Of a stretch of 64,000 nt of DNA, positions 20,533-29,600 are shown piece by piece; position 1 is the stretch's first letter, and the number at the start of each line of letters is the position of its first letter. A program made the translations under genes and the position numbers. The stretch is from the NCBI GenBank assembly GCA_011525785.1, contig WYBT01000026.1:124001-188000 (forward strand). The letters run 5' to 3'. The DNA is from Planctomycetaceae bacterium (lineage in GTDB: Bacteria > Planctomycetota > UBA1135 > GCA-002686595). The notes beneath the pieces were generated by a model. It was not told where the DNA came from, did no database searches, and saw nothing but the letters and a program-made list of their open reading frames with translations.

Positions 20533-21276
20533 TTACCGGGAATTGGGACTTTCGCGCCGCGGGCTCGCGGCGAGCGCTTCGAACAGCGCCGCCAGCTCGG
20601 CCTGGAAGTCGCCGCCCTGCGCGAGCGTCTGGCGCAGCTCGTGCTCGATCAACTCGCGGCAGCGCCGGCGCAGGCGGTGAAGCGCGACGCGCACCGCGCC
20701 CTCGCTGCGGCCCAGTTGCTGCGCGAGCCGCGCGCTGGCGCCGCGCTCGACCTCGCCCAGCAGCGCGGGGGCGAGCACCTCGAACAGCTCCAGTTCGCCG
20801 GCGTCCGCGGCTTCGGCGCGCAGGCCTGCGAGCGCTCGTCCGACGAGTTGCGTCGCCCAGGTGCGCTCGAAGGCGCGCTCGGGGCTCTCCTGCGTCGTGG
20901 GCTCGTTCGCCAGTCGCCGTTCGCCGTCGTCCGCGTCGATCGAGATCACACGCGCCGCGCCGCCGCGCTTCAGCCGCCCTTCGCGTCGGCGCGCATCGCT
21001 CAGCGCGTGGTTCATCGCCGCCTTGAGGTACGCGCGCAGCGAGCCGCGCGCGGGGTCGACCCGCTCGAGGTCGGCGCGCTCGAGGAGCTGCGCGAAGAGC
21101 GACTGCGTCGCGTCGGCCGCGTCTTGCGGCGCCAGTCCGCTGCGGCGTGCGAACAAGTACAGCGGGTACCAGTACTGCTCGCACAAAAGTTCGAGCGCTT
21201 GAGCGCGGGCCCCGCTGTCCGCGTCGCGCAGCGAGAGCACGAGGCTCCAACGAGTGGTTCGAAAGGCGCCGTCCAC
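20533..21276 (-). CDS. ECF-type RNA polymerase sigma factor
   Basis: 247 residues from the GTG at 21276 (MDGAFRTTRWSLVLSLRD). A longer frame reaches 21450 but would run through the promoter and start of the divergent secreted-protein gene. Region 2: FARRSGLAPQDAADATQSLF and RGSLRAYLKAAMNHALSD. Region 4: RLAQQLGRSEGAVRVALHRL. The TTRWSLVL start is typical of planctomycete ECF factors. The kinase gene follows after 30 nt, so kinase phosphorylation could control this sigma factor, as shown for some STK-associated ECF groups; for this pair it is inference. Confidence 0.85.
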   Translation of the reverse strand: MDGAFRTTRWSLVLSLRDADSGARAQALELLCEQYWYPLYLFARRSGLAPQDAADATQSLFAQLLERADLERVDPARGSLRAYLKAAMNHALSDARRREGRLKRGGAARVISIDADDGERRLANEPTTQESPERAFERTWATQLVGRALAGLRAEAADAGELELFEVLAPALLGEVERGASARLAQQLGRSEGAVRVALHRLRRRCRELIEHELRQTLAQGGDFQAELAALFEALAASPRRESPNSR

Positions 21277-21430
21277 GTCGAACGCATCCCACGCGGGAGG
21301 CGAGGCGAAAACAAGTCCAGTGTGCGGCCACGCCCGCAACCGCGCAGTCCGGATAGGATCGGAGGCGAGGTCGATTTCGATCCGTTTCCCCCTGTCCCCG
21401 CCGCAGTTCACGCACCGAGGAGTCCGCGCC

Positions 21431-22603
21431 ATGCGCTTCAAGCTGTTCACCGCCTGTTGGATCGCGCTCGCGCCGTTCGTCGCGCGTGCGGAGGTGCTCT
21501 ACACCGTCGAAGAGGCGAGCGACTCGCTCGCGACGATCGACACGACCCTGGGCGCGCTCCAGGTGATCGGTCCGCTGGGAGTGCCGTTCGCCTTCGGCGA
21601 CCTCGCTTACGACTCGGCGCACGGCGTGATGTACATGATCGACGGCTGGGGCGCAGGCTCGTCCACGCCCAGTTCGCTGTACACCGTCGACTTGAGCACC
21701 GGAGCGGCGACGCTGGTCGGTTCGACGGGCGCGACGAGCTTGTTCTCGCTGGTCTACGACCCGGCCGCGGATCGGCTGTACGCCGCGGTCTCCACCGCGA
21801 ACCCGACCGGTTTCTACTCGATCAACCGCACCACCGGCGCGGCGACCTTGATCGGCGACCCGGGCGTGTACCTCGACGGCATGACCTTCGTCGGTTCCTC
21901 GAGCTCGATCGTCGGCCTGTACGCCGGGCCGGGCTCCCTGCACAGCATCAACCCCGCGACGGGCGTGAGTTCGCTGGTCACCGCCGGCAGCGGCTTCGTC
22001 AACAACTGCGGCATCGCCTGGTCCTCGTCGTCCGACACGGTGTTCGCGCTCGACTGGTCGGGCGACCTGTACGCCTTCGACGTCGCCGCGTCCTACTCGC
22101 GGACGACACTGTTCAGCAGCCTGGGCTCGTGCGACGGGCTCGCGGCCGTTGGCTCGAGTTGCCCGCCGGCGAGCGTGTACTGCACTGCGGGAACCACCAG
22201 CAACGGCTGTCTCCCCGCGATCTCCGTCAGCGGCGCGCTCTCGGTCGCGGCGAGCTCCGGGACGATCGTCAGCGTGGCGAGCCTCGAAGGTCAGCGCGCT
22301 GGCGCGATGATCTACGGCACGACCGGCGGCGTGGCGTTCCCGTGGGGCTCGGGCAGCACGAGCTATTTCTGCGTCCGCGCGCCCGTGCAGCGCACGCTGC
22401 AGCAATCCTCGGGCGGCACGGTCGGGCAATGCGATGGCGCCTTGAGCTTCGACCTGCGCGCGTTCCTCGCCGCCAATCCGCTCGCGCAGGGCAATCCTCT
22501 GAGCGCTGGGACGCAGTTCAGCGTGCAGTGCTGGTTCCGCGATCCGCCGGCGCCGCGTGCGACGAACCTGTCGGACGCGATCACCATCACGGCTTGTCCG
22601 TGA
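21431..22603 (+). CDS. Secreted beta-propeller-like protein with Cys-type C-terminal module
   Basis: 390 residues. The ATG at 21431 follows GAGGAG at about 21417-21422. Signal peptide: MRFKLFTACWIALAPFVARA. The middle consists of Tyr-Thr-Val-rich repeats (LYTVEEASDSLATIDTTLGA, LYTVDLSTGAATLVGSTGA, FYSINRTTGAATLIGDPGV) like DUF6923/Kelch-style propellers. The C-terminal module begins VYCTAGTTSNGCLPAI and includes QRAGAMIYG, SGGTVGQCDGAL and WFRDPPAPRATNLSDA. It ends ITITACP instead of the usual LRF-x-AP. Extracellular, function unknown. It overlaps the convergent radical SAM gene by 17 nt. Confidence 0.8.
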   Translation: MRFKLFTACWIALAPFVARAEVLYTVEEASDSLATIDTTLGALQVIGPLGVPFAFGDLAYDSAHGVMYMIDGWGAGSSTPSSLYTVDLSTGAATLVGSTGATSLFSLVYDPAADRLYAAVSTANPTGFYSINRTTGAATLIGDPGVYLDGMTFVGSSSSIVGLYAGPGSLHSINPATGVSSLVTAGSGFVNNCGIAWSSSSDTVFALDWSGDLYAFDVAASYSRTTLFSSLGSCDGLAAVGSSCPPASVYCTAGTTSNGCLPAISVSGALSVAASSGTIVSVASLEGQRAGAMIYGTTGGVAFPWGSGSTSYFCVRAPVQRTLQQSSGGTVGQCDGALSFDLRAFLAANPLAQGNPLSAGTQFSVQCWFRDPPAPRATNLSDAITITACP

Positions 22604-23885
22604 GCGTGTCCTCGGCGGTGCGCGGCGTTCGATGCGCCGCGCGCCTCTGAGCGATCTGTTCCTGTCGGCGCCACTGACCGAAGAGCTGACCGGCGCCCTC
22701 GAGCGACTCGAGCCGTCGGCGCGGCGCGGCCTCGACGCGGCCCGGCGCCGCAGCGCGCAGCGGCGTGCCCGGCAGCGGCATGAAAGTGTGTGCGTGGATG
22801 CGCGCGCCGAGCAGCGCCAGTCGCTCCATCAACTCCAGCGTTGCGCGCGTGTCGTCGGGCTGTTCACCGGGCAGTCCGAGCAGGAAGTCGACGTTGGGCT
22901 CGAAGCCCGCGGCGCGGCACACGTGCACGGCGCGCTCGATGCTCTCGACGTCGTGACCGCGGTGCGTGGCGTCGAGCACGCGCTGGCTGCCCGACTGGCC
23001 GCCGATCACCAGGTTGTCGTTGTCGACGTAGCGGCGCAGCACGGCGAGAGCCTGCGGCGTGACGTGCTCGGGGCGCACTTCGCTGGGAAACGTGCCGAAA
23101 AACAGCCGCCGTTGGGGCCCGATGGCTTCGCGCACGCGCGCCAGCAGCTCTTCGATCGCGTCCAGCGCGACGGACTCGGTACCCGAGCCGTAGGACAGCG
23201 ACGTGGGGGAGATGAAGCGCACGTCGCGCAGTCCTGCGCGAGCCATCTCGCCTGCCCAGTGCGCCACGTTCGCGCTCGAGCGATGGCGGAAGCGCGCCTT
23301 GGCCAGGAACGGCGTCTGGCAGAAGCTGCAGGCGTAGATGCAGCCGCGGGTGATCTCGATGGCGCCGAAGCGCCGCCGCGCGGGGTCGAAGGGCGCGAAG
23401 CGATCGAGCTCGAGCACCGGCTGCGCGCGGCCCGTGCGGATCAGCCGGCCGCCCTCGAGATGCGCGACGCCCGCTGTTCCGTGCAGCGGCGCGCCCTCGA
23501 CCAGCGCGCGCGCCAGCTCGAGCACCGTGTGTTCGCCTTCGCCGAGCGCAGCGAGCTCGAAGCCGGCCTGGAGCACTTCGAGAGGCTCCGCCGTCGCGTG
23601 CACGCCGCCGGCCAGCGCGGTCCACGGGCCGGGCGCGTGCTCGCGCAGCCAGGCGAGTTCCTCCGCGCACTCCTCGAAGCTCGCGCTGTAGAACGACCAC
23701 GCCACCATCACGCGCTCTCCGCGCTCCAGCGCCGTTCGCGTCGCCTCCAGCAGCGCCTGCGGTCGGCGCGGTAACTCGAGCCGCAACTCGTCGCGCGTCG
23801 CGGGCGCATCGCGCAGCGCTCCGGCGAGCACGTTGAAGGCGTAGCGCCCGGGGTTGCGGTCGCTGAAGATCCACGTCGCGCGCAC
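22587..23885 (-). CDS. B12-binding/radical SAM protein (TIGR04013/MJ1487-like)
   Basis: 432 residues. Residues 1-130 form a Rossmann-like cobalamin-binding type domain (VMVAWSFYSASFEECAEELA, TALAGGVHATAEPLEVLQAG), without an obvious B12-ligand DxHxxG. The radical SAM core has Cys182, Cys186 and Cys189 in RGCIYACSFCQT. Later strands include NVDFLLGLPGEQPDDTRATL. This architecture matches the TIGR04013 family, whose reaction is unknown. It is a lone gene between secreted-protein genes, so context does not help. Confidence 0.8.
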   Translation of the reverse strand: MRATWIFSDRNPGRYAFNVLAGALRDAPATRDELRLELPRRPQALLEATRTALERGERVMVAWSFYSASFEECAEELAWLREHAPGPWTALAGGVHATAEPLEVLQAGFELAALGEGEHTVLELARALVEGAPLHGTAGVAHLEGGRLIRTGRAQPVLELDRFAPFDPARRRFGAIEITRGCIYACSFCQTPFLAKARFRHRSSANVAHWAGEMARAGLRDVRFISPTSLSYGSGTESVALDAIEELLARVREAIGPQRRLFFGTFPSEVRPEHVTPQALAVLRRYVDNDNLVIGGQSGSQRVLDATHRGHDVESIERAVHVCRAAGFEPNVDFLLGLPGEQPDDTRATLELMERLALLGARIHAHTFMPLPGTPLRAAAPGRVEAAPRRRLESLEGAGQLFGQWRRQEQIAQRRAAHRTPRTAEDTLTDKP

Positions 23886-23915
23886 GGCGCGGAGCGTAGC
23901 GTGCTAGCGACGAAG

Positions 23916-23949
23916 ACGCGGGGCGCCCCCCTCGAGGAACGCCCCGCGT
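23916..23949 (-). terminator. 10-bp hairpin downstream of the dockerin-like secreted protein gene
   Basis: Perfect arms 23916-23925 and 23940-23949 with a 14-nt loop. It is 27 nt past the stop codon of the gene at 23977 in the direction of transcription, and also lies between that gene and the start of the radical SAM gene. No T run. Confidence 0.5.
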
Positions 23950-23976
23950 TGCGAGTCGGCAAGTGCTCGAGTGCTG

Positions 23977-25659
23977 CTACGGCGCGAGCGAGAAGCGCAG
24001 CGCGTTGCTCAGGTGCGTGGTGGCCTTCCCGCACGGCGGGTCGCGGAACCAGCCCTGCATGTGGAAGGTCTCGCCGGCGAACAGCGGCTGGCCGATCGCG
24101 AGCGGGTGCGTGCTCATGTAGGTGTTGAAGTCCAGCGTCAGGACGCCGTTGCACACCCCGAAGGTCCCGCCGGCGTTCTGCGTGCCCGTGCGCTGCGTCG
24201 GGGCCTTCACACACAGCATGCTCCCACCGCAGTTCCACGGCGCCGCGAGCGGCCCGTTGATGCCGTAGAACATGATCCCGGCGCGCTGGCCGTCGACGTT
24301 GTTGACGTCGATCTGGTAGGCGCACGAGAGCGAGGCGCTGGCCACGCCCGTGCCCGAGATGGTCGGCATGCAGCCGCCGCTGGTGACGCCGGTCGGGCAG
24401 TAGGTCGACTGCGAGAATTCGCAGCCGTCCGGCACGCCGTTGCCGTTGCAGTCGTTGGCCGCGCCCGAGGCGATGTCGAGCGCGTCCTCTTGCCCGTTGC
24501 CGTTGCAGTCGAACAGCGGCTGGCGCAGCACGTCGAAGCCGTCGATGTCGTCGGCGGCCGCGGCGCCCAGGCGCGCCGTCAGGAGCCCCAGGTTCTCGGC
24601 CGCGATGAAGATGCCGGGGAAGGGCGACAGACCGCCGGGCACGGGCGGGATGAGGATGTCGCCGGCTTGGATCGGGATGCCGAACACGCTGTCGGGCGAG
24701 CCGATCACGGCCGAGCCGTTCGAGACCGAGAACAGCACCATGTCGAAGGGTGCGAAGGGCGCCCACGCGTAGGGGCCGGGCGAGGGCTGGAAGCCCGCGA
24801 CGCCGTTCTCGAACACCGCCAGCGCGTCGAGGTCATCGGTCACGGGCCCGAACAGGTCCAGGCCCAGGAGCACCGGCGGCGCCCACACGGCCGGGCCGCC
24901 CAGGCCGCCGCTCGCGCCCAGGATCGCGCCCGGACGCAGGCCGCCGAGCGCGCCGAAGCCCGCGCACGGCGCCAGGTTGCCGATCGAGAACAGCACCGGC
25001 GCGAGCCCGGGGATCGGTCCGTTCTGGATGTCGAAGGCGTCGATGTTGTCGCCCGGGTCGATGCCCGGCGTGCAGAAGCCGTGGGGCTCGATGACGCCGA
25101 GCGAGGGGTAGCCGAGCAGGCCCGGCGTCGGCACGCCGTTGGCGTCGACGCCGAGCGTGTTGCCGCCCACCGCGGGCGGGAACGGGCCGACGCCCAGACC
25201 CACGTCCATGAACAGGTCGGCGGCGCCTTCCAGGATCCCCATTTCGCTGCGCACGTTCGGCGGCACCGGCGTGGGCAGGCCGACCGACTCGCGCCGCACG
25301 CTGAACCAGAAGCTGCCGCGCGGCATGCCGGGAATCGCCGGACCGTCGGCGCCGTACGAGAGCGCGTCGACGTCGTAGAAGGTCCCCAGCGGCGCGAGGC
25401 CCAGGCCGCCGGGCCCGGCCGGGATCACGACGCGCGGCGGCGGCAACACGCCCGCGGCCGGTTGGCCGCTGGCGTGGCACACCCCGAGGATGTCGTCGGG
25501 GAAGATCGGCGCGCCGACGGCGCAGGACGGCGTGAGGAACGTCGGTCCCTTGGCGTCGATGCTGAAGGTGGTTTGCGCGTTGGCGCGGCTGGCGCACAGC
25601 GCGAGCGCGGCGAGCGCGACGGAATGCGGTCGTGTGAGGTTGCGCGACAGGGAGAGCAT
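23977..25659 (-). CDS. Large secreted protein with dockerin-like Asn/Asp repeats and Cys-type C-terminal module
   Basis: 560 residues. Signal peptide at 1-29 (cleavage at ANAQTTFS). The long first part is Gly/Pro-rich with DVDALSYGADGP and FGPVTDDLDALAVFENGVAG repeats, a pattern I know only from planctomycete secreted proteins. Near residue 400 are two Ca-loop-like units (DCNGNGQEDALDIASG, DCNGNGVPDGCE), resembling dockerin or thrombospondin type-3 repeats. The last 140 residues are the shared module (STYCPTGVTSGGCMP ... HLSNALRFSLAP). It is the tandem paralogue of the next gene upstream. Probably surface or matrix. Confidence 0.82.
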   Translation of the reverse strand: MLSLSRNLTRPHSVALAALALCASRANAQTTFSIDAKGPTFLTPSCAVGAPIFPDDILGVCHASGQPAAGVLPPPRVVIPAGPGGLGLAPLGTFYDVDALSYGADGPAIPGMPRGSFWFSVRRESVGLPTPVPPNVRSEMGILEGAADLFMDVGLGVGPFPPAVGGNTLGVDANGVPTPGLLGYPSLGVIEPHGFCTPGIDPGDNIDAFDIQNGPIPGLAPVLFSIGNLAPCAGFGALGGLRPGAILGASGGLGGPAVWAPPVLLGLDLFGPVTDDLDALAVFENGVAGFQPSPGPYAWAPFAPFDMVLFSVSNGSAVIGSPDSVFGIPIQAGDILIPPVPGGLSPFPGIFIAAENLGLLTARLGAAAADDIDGFDVLRQPLFDCNGNGQEDALDIASGAANDCNGNGVPDGCEFSQSTYCPTGVTSGGCMPTISGTGVASASLSCAYQIDVNNVDGQRAGIMFYGINGPLAAPWNCGGSMLCVKAPTQRTGTQNAGGTFGVCNGVLTLDFNTYMSTHPLAIGQPLFAGETFHMQGWFRDPPCGKATTHLSNALRFSLAP

Positions 25660-25838
25660 GGCGGTACGGACTCCTGATCCGAGGGATGCCGGCCGCGCCC
25701 ACGCGAGGATTCGCGCACGGAGCACGATCGGCCGCTGGCGAAGTGCTGCGTCCAGCGGGCCACTGGACGGAAATCCCGGCGCAAGTTGCTGTTCCCGTCG
25801 GAGTCCGCGCCGCGCAGCGCTCCGGCCGCTGCGCCGCG

Positions 25839-27566
25839 CTACGGGGCGAGCACGAAGCGCAGCGCGTTGCTCATGTTGGTCGTCTTGGGCGCAGGCGGAT
25901 CGCGGAACCAGGCCTGGGCGAAGAGGTTCTGGCCTGCGAACAGCGGCTGGCCCAGCGCGAGCGGGTTCGCGGCCATGAAGGCGTTGAAGTCGAGCGAGAA
26001 GCTCCCGTCGCACGCGCCCGCGCTCCCGCCGGAGAACTGACTGCCCGCGCGCTGCGTGGGCGCCTTCACGCACAGAAAGCCCGTGCCCCAGGGCGAAGCG
26101 CTCGGACCGCTCGCGCCGTAGAACACGATGCCGAGCTTCTGGCCTTCGACGTTGGCGACGTTGACCGCGAAGGCGCACGCGAGCGAAGCGCTCGGGGTTC
26201 CCGCGCCGCTGATCGCGGGCGAGCACCCGCTGGTGGTGGTCGAGCTGGTGCAGTAGCTCGCGACCAGGCTCTCGCAGCGGTCGAGCACGCCGTTGGCGTT
26301 GCAGTCCGCGCCCGCGAGCTGGCACGCGTCGAGCACGCCGTCGCCATCGCAGTCGCCGCCGGCGACCAGCTCGAGCGCGTCTTCGATCCCGCTCCCGTTG
26401 CAGTCGAACAGCGCGACGCGCGTCACATCGAGCGCGTCGAGTTCGTCGCCCAGCGGCGCGCCGCTCCGCGCCGTGCGCAGGCCCAGGTTCTCCGCCGCGA
26501 TGAAGATGCCCGGGTTGGGCGAGACGCCGCCCGCAACCGGCGGCACCAGGATGTCGCCGGGCGCGATCGGCAGGCCGAAGATGCTGTCGGGCGCGCCGAT
26601 CACCGGCGAAGTCCCGCTGACAGAGAAGAGCACCATGTCGAACGGCGCCGTCGGGGCCCACGCGAACGGGCCTGGCGAGGGCTGATAGCCCGGCGCGCCG
26701 TTCTCGAACACCGCCAGCGCGTCGAGGTCGTCGGTGAACGGACCGGAGCGGTCGAGGCCGAGCGACTGCGGCGCGGCGTAGATCACCAGCGGTCCGCCGG
26801 CGCCGAACACGTTGAGGATCGCGGCCGGCGGAACACCGTTGAACGGGGCGGAGGCGGTGCGCGGAAAGCCGCACAGGTCCAGACCCGCGCCTTCGAGCGA
26901 GAAGTAGATCGGTCCCGCCAGCGGCCCGTCGATGTCCAGTCCGTCGAGGTTGTCGCCGGCCGACACGAGCGCCGCGCAAGGCGGGCCCTGCGGCTCGACG
27001 AGTCCGAGCGCGCGCGCGAACGGCGGGGCGCCGTTGCCGTCGACCATGCGCGTGTTGCCGGCCGGCGCGACACCCGGAGGCAGCGGTCCGGGCGGCAAAC
27101 CCAGGTCGATGAACACGTCCGACGGCGCGTCGAAGGCAGCGGCCTCGCTGGCCACGTTCGGAGCGGTCGGCGACGGCAGGCCGAGCGCGGTGCGCCCGAC
27201 GGAGAACTTGATGCTCCCCGCCAACGCGCCCGGCAGGTGCGGACCGTCGAGGCCGTAGGACAGTGCGTCGACCTCGTCCGCGCACGGAATTCCCGGAGGC
27301 GCGCACGCTGGACCGCCTGGCAATCCCAGTCCGATCGGAGCGGGGCCGTGGGGGATCACGATCACCGGCGGCGGCAGCGGGCCCGGCGCGGGGAAGAAGG
27401 TCGCGGGAGCGAGGATGTCGCCCTCGGTGATCGGAATGCCGGCCGGCAGACCCTTGGTCGGTCCTCGGTAGTCGATCGAGAAGGTGGTTTGCGCGCGCGC
27501 GGCAACGCACAGCGAGGCGAGCGCCGCGCCGCGGGCGACGGCTCGGAGGCGGATGGGCTGGAGCAT
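25839..27566 (-). CDS. Large secreted protein, tandem paralogue of the preceding gene
   Basis: 575 residues from the ATG at 27566 (MLQPIRLRAVARGAALAS), which creates a signal peptide ending AARAQTTFS, the same cleavage context as its paralogue. The domains run in the same order: DEVDALSYGLDGP, FTDDLDALAVFENGAPGYQP, Ca-loops DCNGSGIEDALELVAG, DCDGDGVLDAC and DCNANGVLDRC (one more than the paralogue), then the C-terminal module SYCTSSTTTSGCSPAI ... NMSNALRFVLAP. A duplication with later divergence is the simplest explanation. Cell-envelope or exported function is likely; no enzymatic motif is seen. Confidence 0.82.
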   Translation of the reverse strand: MLQPIRLRAVARGAALASLCVAARAQTTFSIDYRGPTKGLPAGIPITEGDILAPATFFPAPGPLPPPVIVIPHGPAPIGLGLPGGPACAPPGIPCADEVDALSYGLDGPHLPGALAGSIKFSVGRTALGLPSPTAPNVASEAAAFDAPSDVFIDLGLPPGPLPPGVAPAGNTRMVDGNGAPPFARALGLVEPQGPPCAALVSAGDNLDGLDIDGPLAGPIYFSLEGAGLDLCGFPRTASAPFNGVPPAAILNVFGAGGPLVIYAAPQSLGLDRSGPFTDDLDALAVFENGAPGYQPSPGPFAWAPTAPFDMVLFSVSGTSPVIGAPDSIFGLPIAPGDILVPPVAGGVSPNPGIFIAAENLGLRTARSGAPLGDELDALDVTRVALFDCNGSGIEDALELVAGGDCDGDGVLDACQLAGADCNANGVLDRCESLVASYCTSSTTTSGCSPAISGAGTPSASLACAFAVNVANVEGQKLGIVFYGASGPSASPWGTGFLCVKAPTQRAGSQFSGGSAGACDGSFSLDFNAFMAANPLALGQPLFAGQNLFAQAWFRDPPAPKTTNMSNALRFVLAP

Positions 27567-27945
27567 GGGGGCGGGGACCTTGGCGAGCCGTGCGTTGACG
27601 GGGCGGTTGGAGCTGCGCGCTGCGCCGTGCGGGAAGCGCCGTGCGCTCCCAAGTGCGCGACCCGCAGCGCGACTGGACAGCAATCCGTCCGTCGCTGTCG
27701 CGCGCGCGACGCCGCCGGCTCGACCTCGCTGCACGGACGAGCACGCTGCTCACGAGTCGACGCCGGCTTCACGGCCACGCTGCGCTCGGTCGGCGTCTGG
27801 CGCCGGGCTCGCACTGCGCGCGCACCGTGCGCCGTCGTCGGAGCTCGCGCCGCCGCCTCGGCGCCGTGGGACTTCGAGCTGCCCGAGCGCGCAACGCTCG
27901 TCGATCCGCAGCGCGCGCTCGAGCACTGCGACGGCGCGCGGTCCG
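27567..27945 (-). other. Intergenic stretch upstream of the tandem secreted protein
   Basis: About 380 nt. I see no gene, hairpin or repeat in it. It should contain the promoter of the gene at 25839, which is transcribed away from it, and the 3' end of the ABC operon. Confidence 0.4.
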
Positions 27946-28563
27946 TCAGCGTCCGCCGTCGACGTCCGACGACGAGTCGCTCCGCGCTTGCGACAGAGCT
28001 TCGCGCGCCTCGTCCGCGCGCTCGGCGGCCCGCGGAGCACCCAGCGCCGCCGCGCGTTCGAAATGCGCCAGCGCCGCGCTCCACAGCGCGCGCTCGCCGC
28101 CTTCCCACTCGAGCTGCGGGTCGTTCTGCGCGGCGCGCGCGAGCAGTTCGCCCTGCCACTGCACGAGCAGCGCCGGATCGGCGACCGTCGCCTCGCCGCG
28201 CCGCGCGTACTCGAGCCCCACGCGCAGCCAGCGCGCGCGTTGCGCGGGGTCGAGCTCGCGCTCGGGGCTCGCCAGCGTGAAGGCGAAGTACATCGAGACG
28301 AACACGTGCGCGTCGGCCGAGCGCGCCTCCAGGTCGAGCAACGCTTCGGCGCGGGTCAAGACGAGCTCCGTGCGACCGGCGCGCATGGCCTGCTCGAGCC
28401 GCACCCAGCGGACGCGCGAGAGGATCGGCGCGAGCGGTGCGAGCAGTCGGGTCGCCGCGCCCGCGCCGCCAGCCGCGCCGTGCGGGGCGCGCAGGAGCAG
28501 CGCCGACGCCGCCAGCGCGCACAGCGCAACGGCGAGCAGCGCGCGGTCGCGCGAGCGACTCAT
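27946..28563 (-). CDS. TPR-like membrane-anchored protein, third gene of an ABC operon
   Basis: 205 residues. One N-terminal membrane helix or signal anchor (LLAVALCALAASALLL) precedes helical repeat-like segments (AMRAGRTELVLTRAEALLDL, AALAHFERAAALGAPRAAER) and an acidic Ser/Asp tail. The start ATG overlaps the stop of the permease gene (ATGA), so translation is coupled. It may be an accessory protein of the transporter. No catalytic motif. Confidence 0.6.
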   Translation of the reverse strand: MSRSRDRALLAVALCALAASALLLRAPHGAAGGAGAATRLLAPLAPILSRVRWVRLEQAMRAGRTELVLTRAEALLDLEARSADAHVFVSMYFAFTLASPERELDPAQRARWLRVGLEYARRGEATVADPALLVQWQGELLARAAQNDPQLEWEGGERALWSAALAHFERAAALGAPRAAERADEAREALSQARSDSSSDVDGGR

Positions 28564-29600
28564 CGCGTCGTCCTCCAGGACTCCAGGCCGCGCGCGGCGA
28601 GCGCGAGGGCCAGGGCGGTGAGCGCGAGCGAGCTGACGCACTGCTCTGCGCTCGGCGGGGCCGGCGCCGCGCCGCGTCCGACGGCCTCGAGCGCCGCGAA
28701 CAAGCCGCCGCCGGGCGCGAGCGCGCTCCACAGCTCGTGCTCGCCGAGCCAGGCCGGCAGCGCGAGCGACAGGGCGCTCGCTGCGGCGAGCACGGGCGGC
28801 AGGCGCGTGCCGAGCGCGAAGGCCAGCGCGAGCAACGCTGCGAGAGCGAGCGCGTAATGCAGCCAAACCAGCGCACTCACCCAGCGGGCGGGGATCGCCG
28901 AGCCGAACCAGACGGCCTGGTCGCGCGCGAGGAACACCAGCGCGCCTCCCGCGCGCCTGCGCAGGGTCAACTCGATCCGGCCTTCGCCCGGCGGAAGCTC
29001 GACGCGCACGGTGCTGCGTGCGGAGAGACGGCGCCCGACACAGCGCGACTCGGCGCCGCGCCGCGCGCACAGCTCGACCTCGGCGAACACGTCGGTCGGG
29101 ACCAGGCCCAGCTCCAACTCGACGCTGCGCGCTGCGCGCGGCGCCGACAGCTCGGCCCGCAGCCGCAACTCGTCCTGCGCCAGCGCGCTCGCCGCCAGCG
29201 CTGAGCGACCCACTTCGCGCGCCAGCGACGGACCTGCGGGCCGGGCCTCGCTCACCAGCGCCGCAGCGACGCCGAGCGCGCAGGCTGCGCACCACGCGCC
29301 GAGCCAACTCGCGAGCGCGACGGCCGCGCGCGCGCGCGGAGCACCGCCGAAGGCGTCGGCGTCGCGCCGCCGCCAGTCGTACGAGAGGCTCGCGGCCGCG
29401 TGCGCGAGCAGCGCTGCGCTCAAGAGCGTGAACGTGCTCCACAGCTCGCGCCGCGCCAGCGCATCGCGCGCGCCGAGGTCGAGGCCCAGCGGGCTGGAGC
29501 GCGTGCTCCAGGCCAGCGCCAGCGCGCTCAACGCGAGGATCGCGAGCGTGCGCGGCGGAGCGCAGCGGCGCGCGGCGAGGCGGGCGAAGGCGGCGATCAC
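28560..29600 (-). CDS. ABC transporter permease-like membrane protein
   Basis: 346 residues from a GTG that overlaps the ATPase stop codon (GTGA). About six hydrophobic segments: two in the first 70 residues, one near 110, and a cluster at the C-terminus (ALVWLHYALALAALLALAFA). A 100-residue beta-rich hydrophilic domain lies between (ELSAPRAARSVELELGLVPT). This topology fits an ABC-2-type permease with an inserted extracytoplasmic domain. The assignment rests partly on its coupling to the ATPase. Confidence 0.65.
   Translation of the reverse strand: MIAAFARLAARRCAPPRTLAILALSALALAWSTRSSPLGLDLGARDALARRELWSTFTLLSAALLAHAAASLSYDWRRRDADAFGGAPRARAAVALASWLGAWCAACALGVAAALVSEARPAGPSLAREVGRSALAASALAQDELRLRAELSAPRAARSVELELGLVPTDVFAEVELCARRGAESRCVGRRLSARSTVRVELPPGEGRIELTLRRRAGGALVFLARDQAVWFGSAIPARWVSALVWLHYALALAALLALAFALGTRLPPVLAAASALSLALPAWLGEHELWSALAPGGGLFAALEAVGRGAAPAPPSAEQCVSSLALTALALALAARGLESWRTTR

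Noticed and set aside
25660..27753. N-terminal half of a 1258-codon frame ending at 23977
   Set aside because: Only the part after 25659 is a real protein; the upstream part is an out-of-frame reading of the paralogue at 25839.
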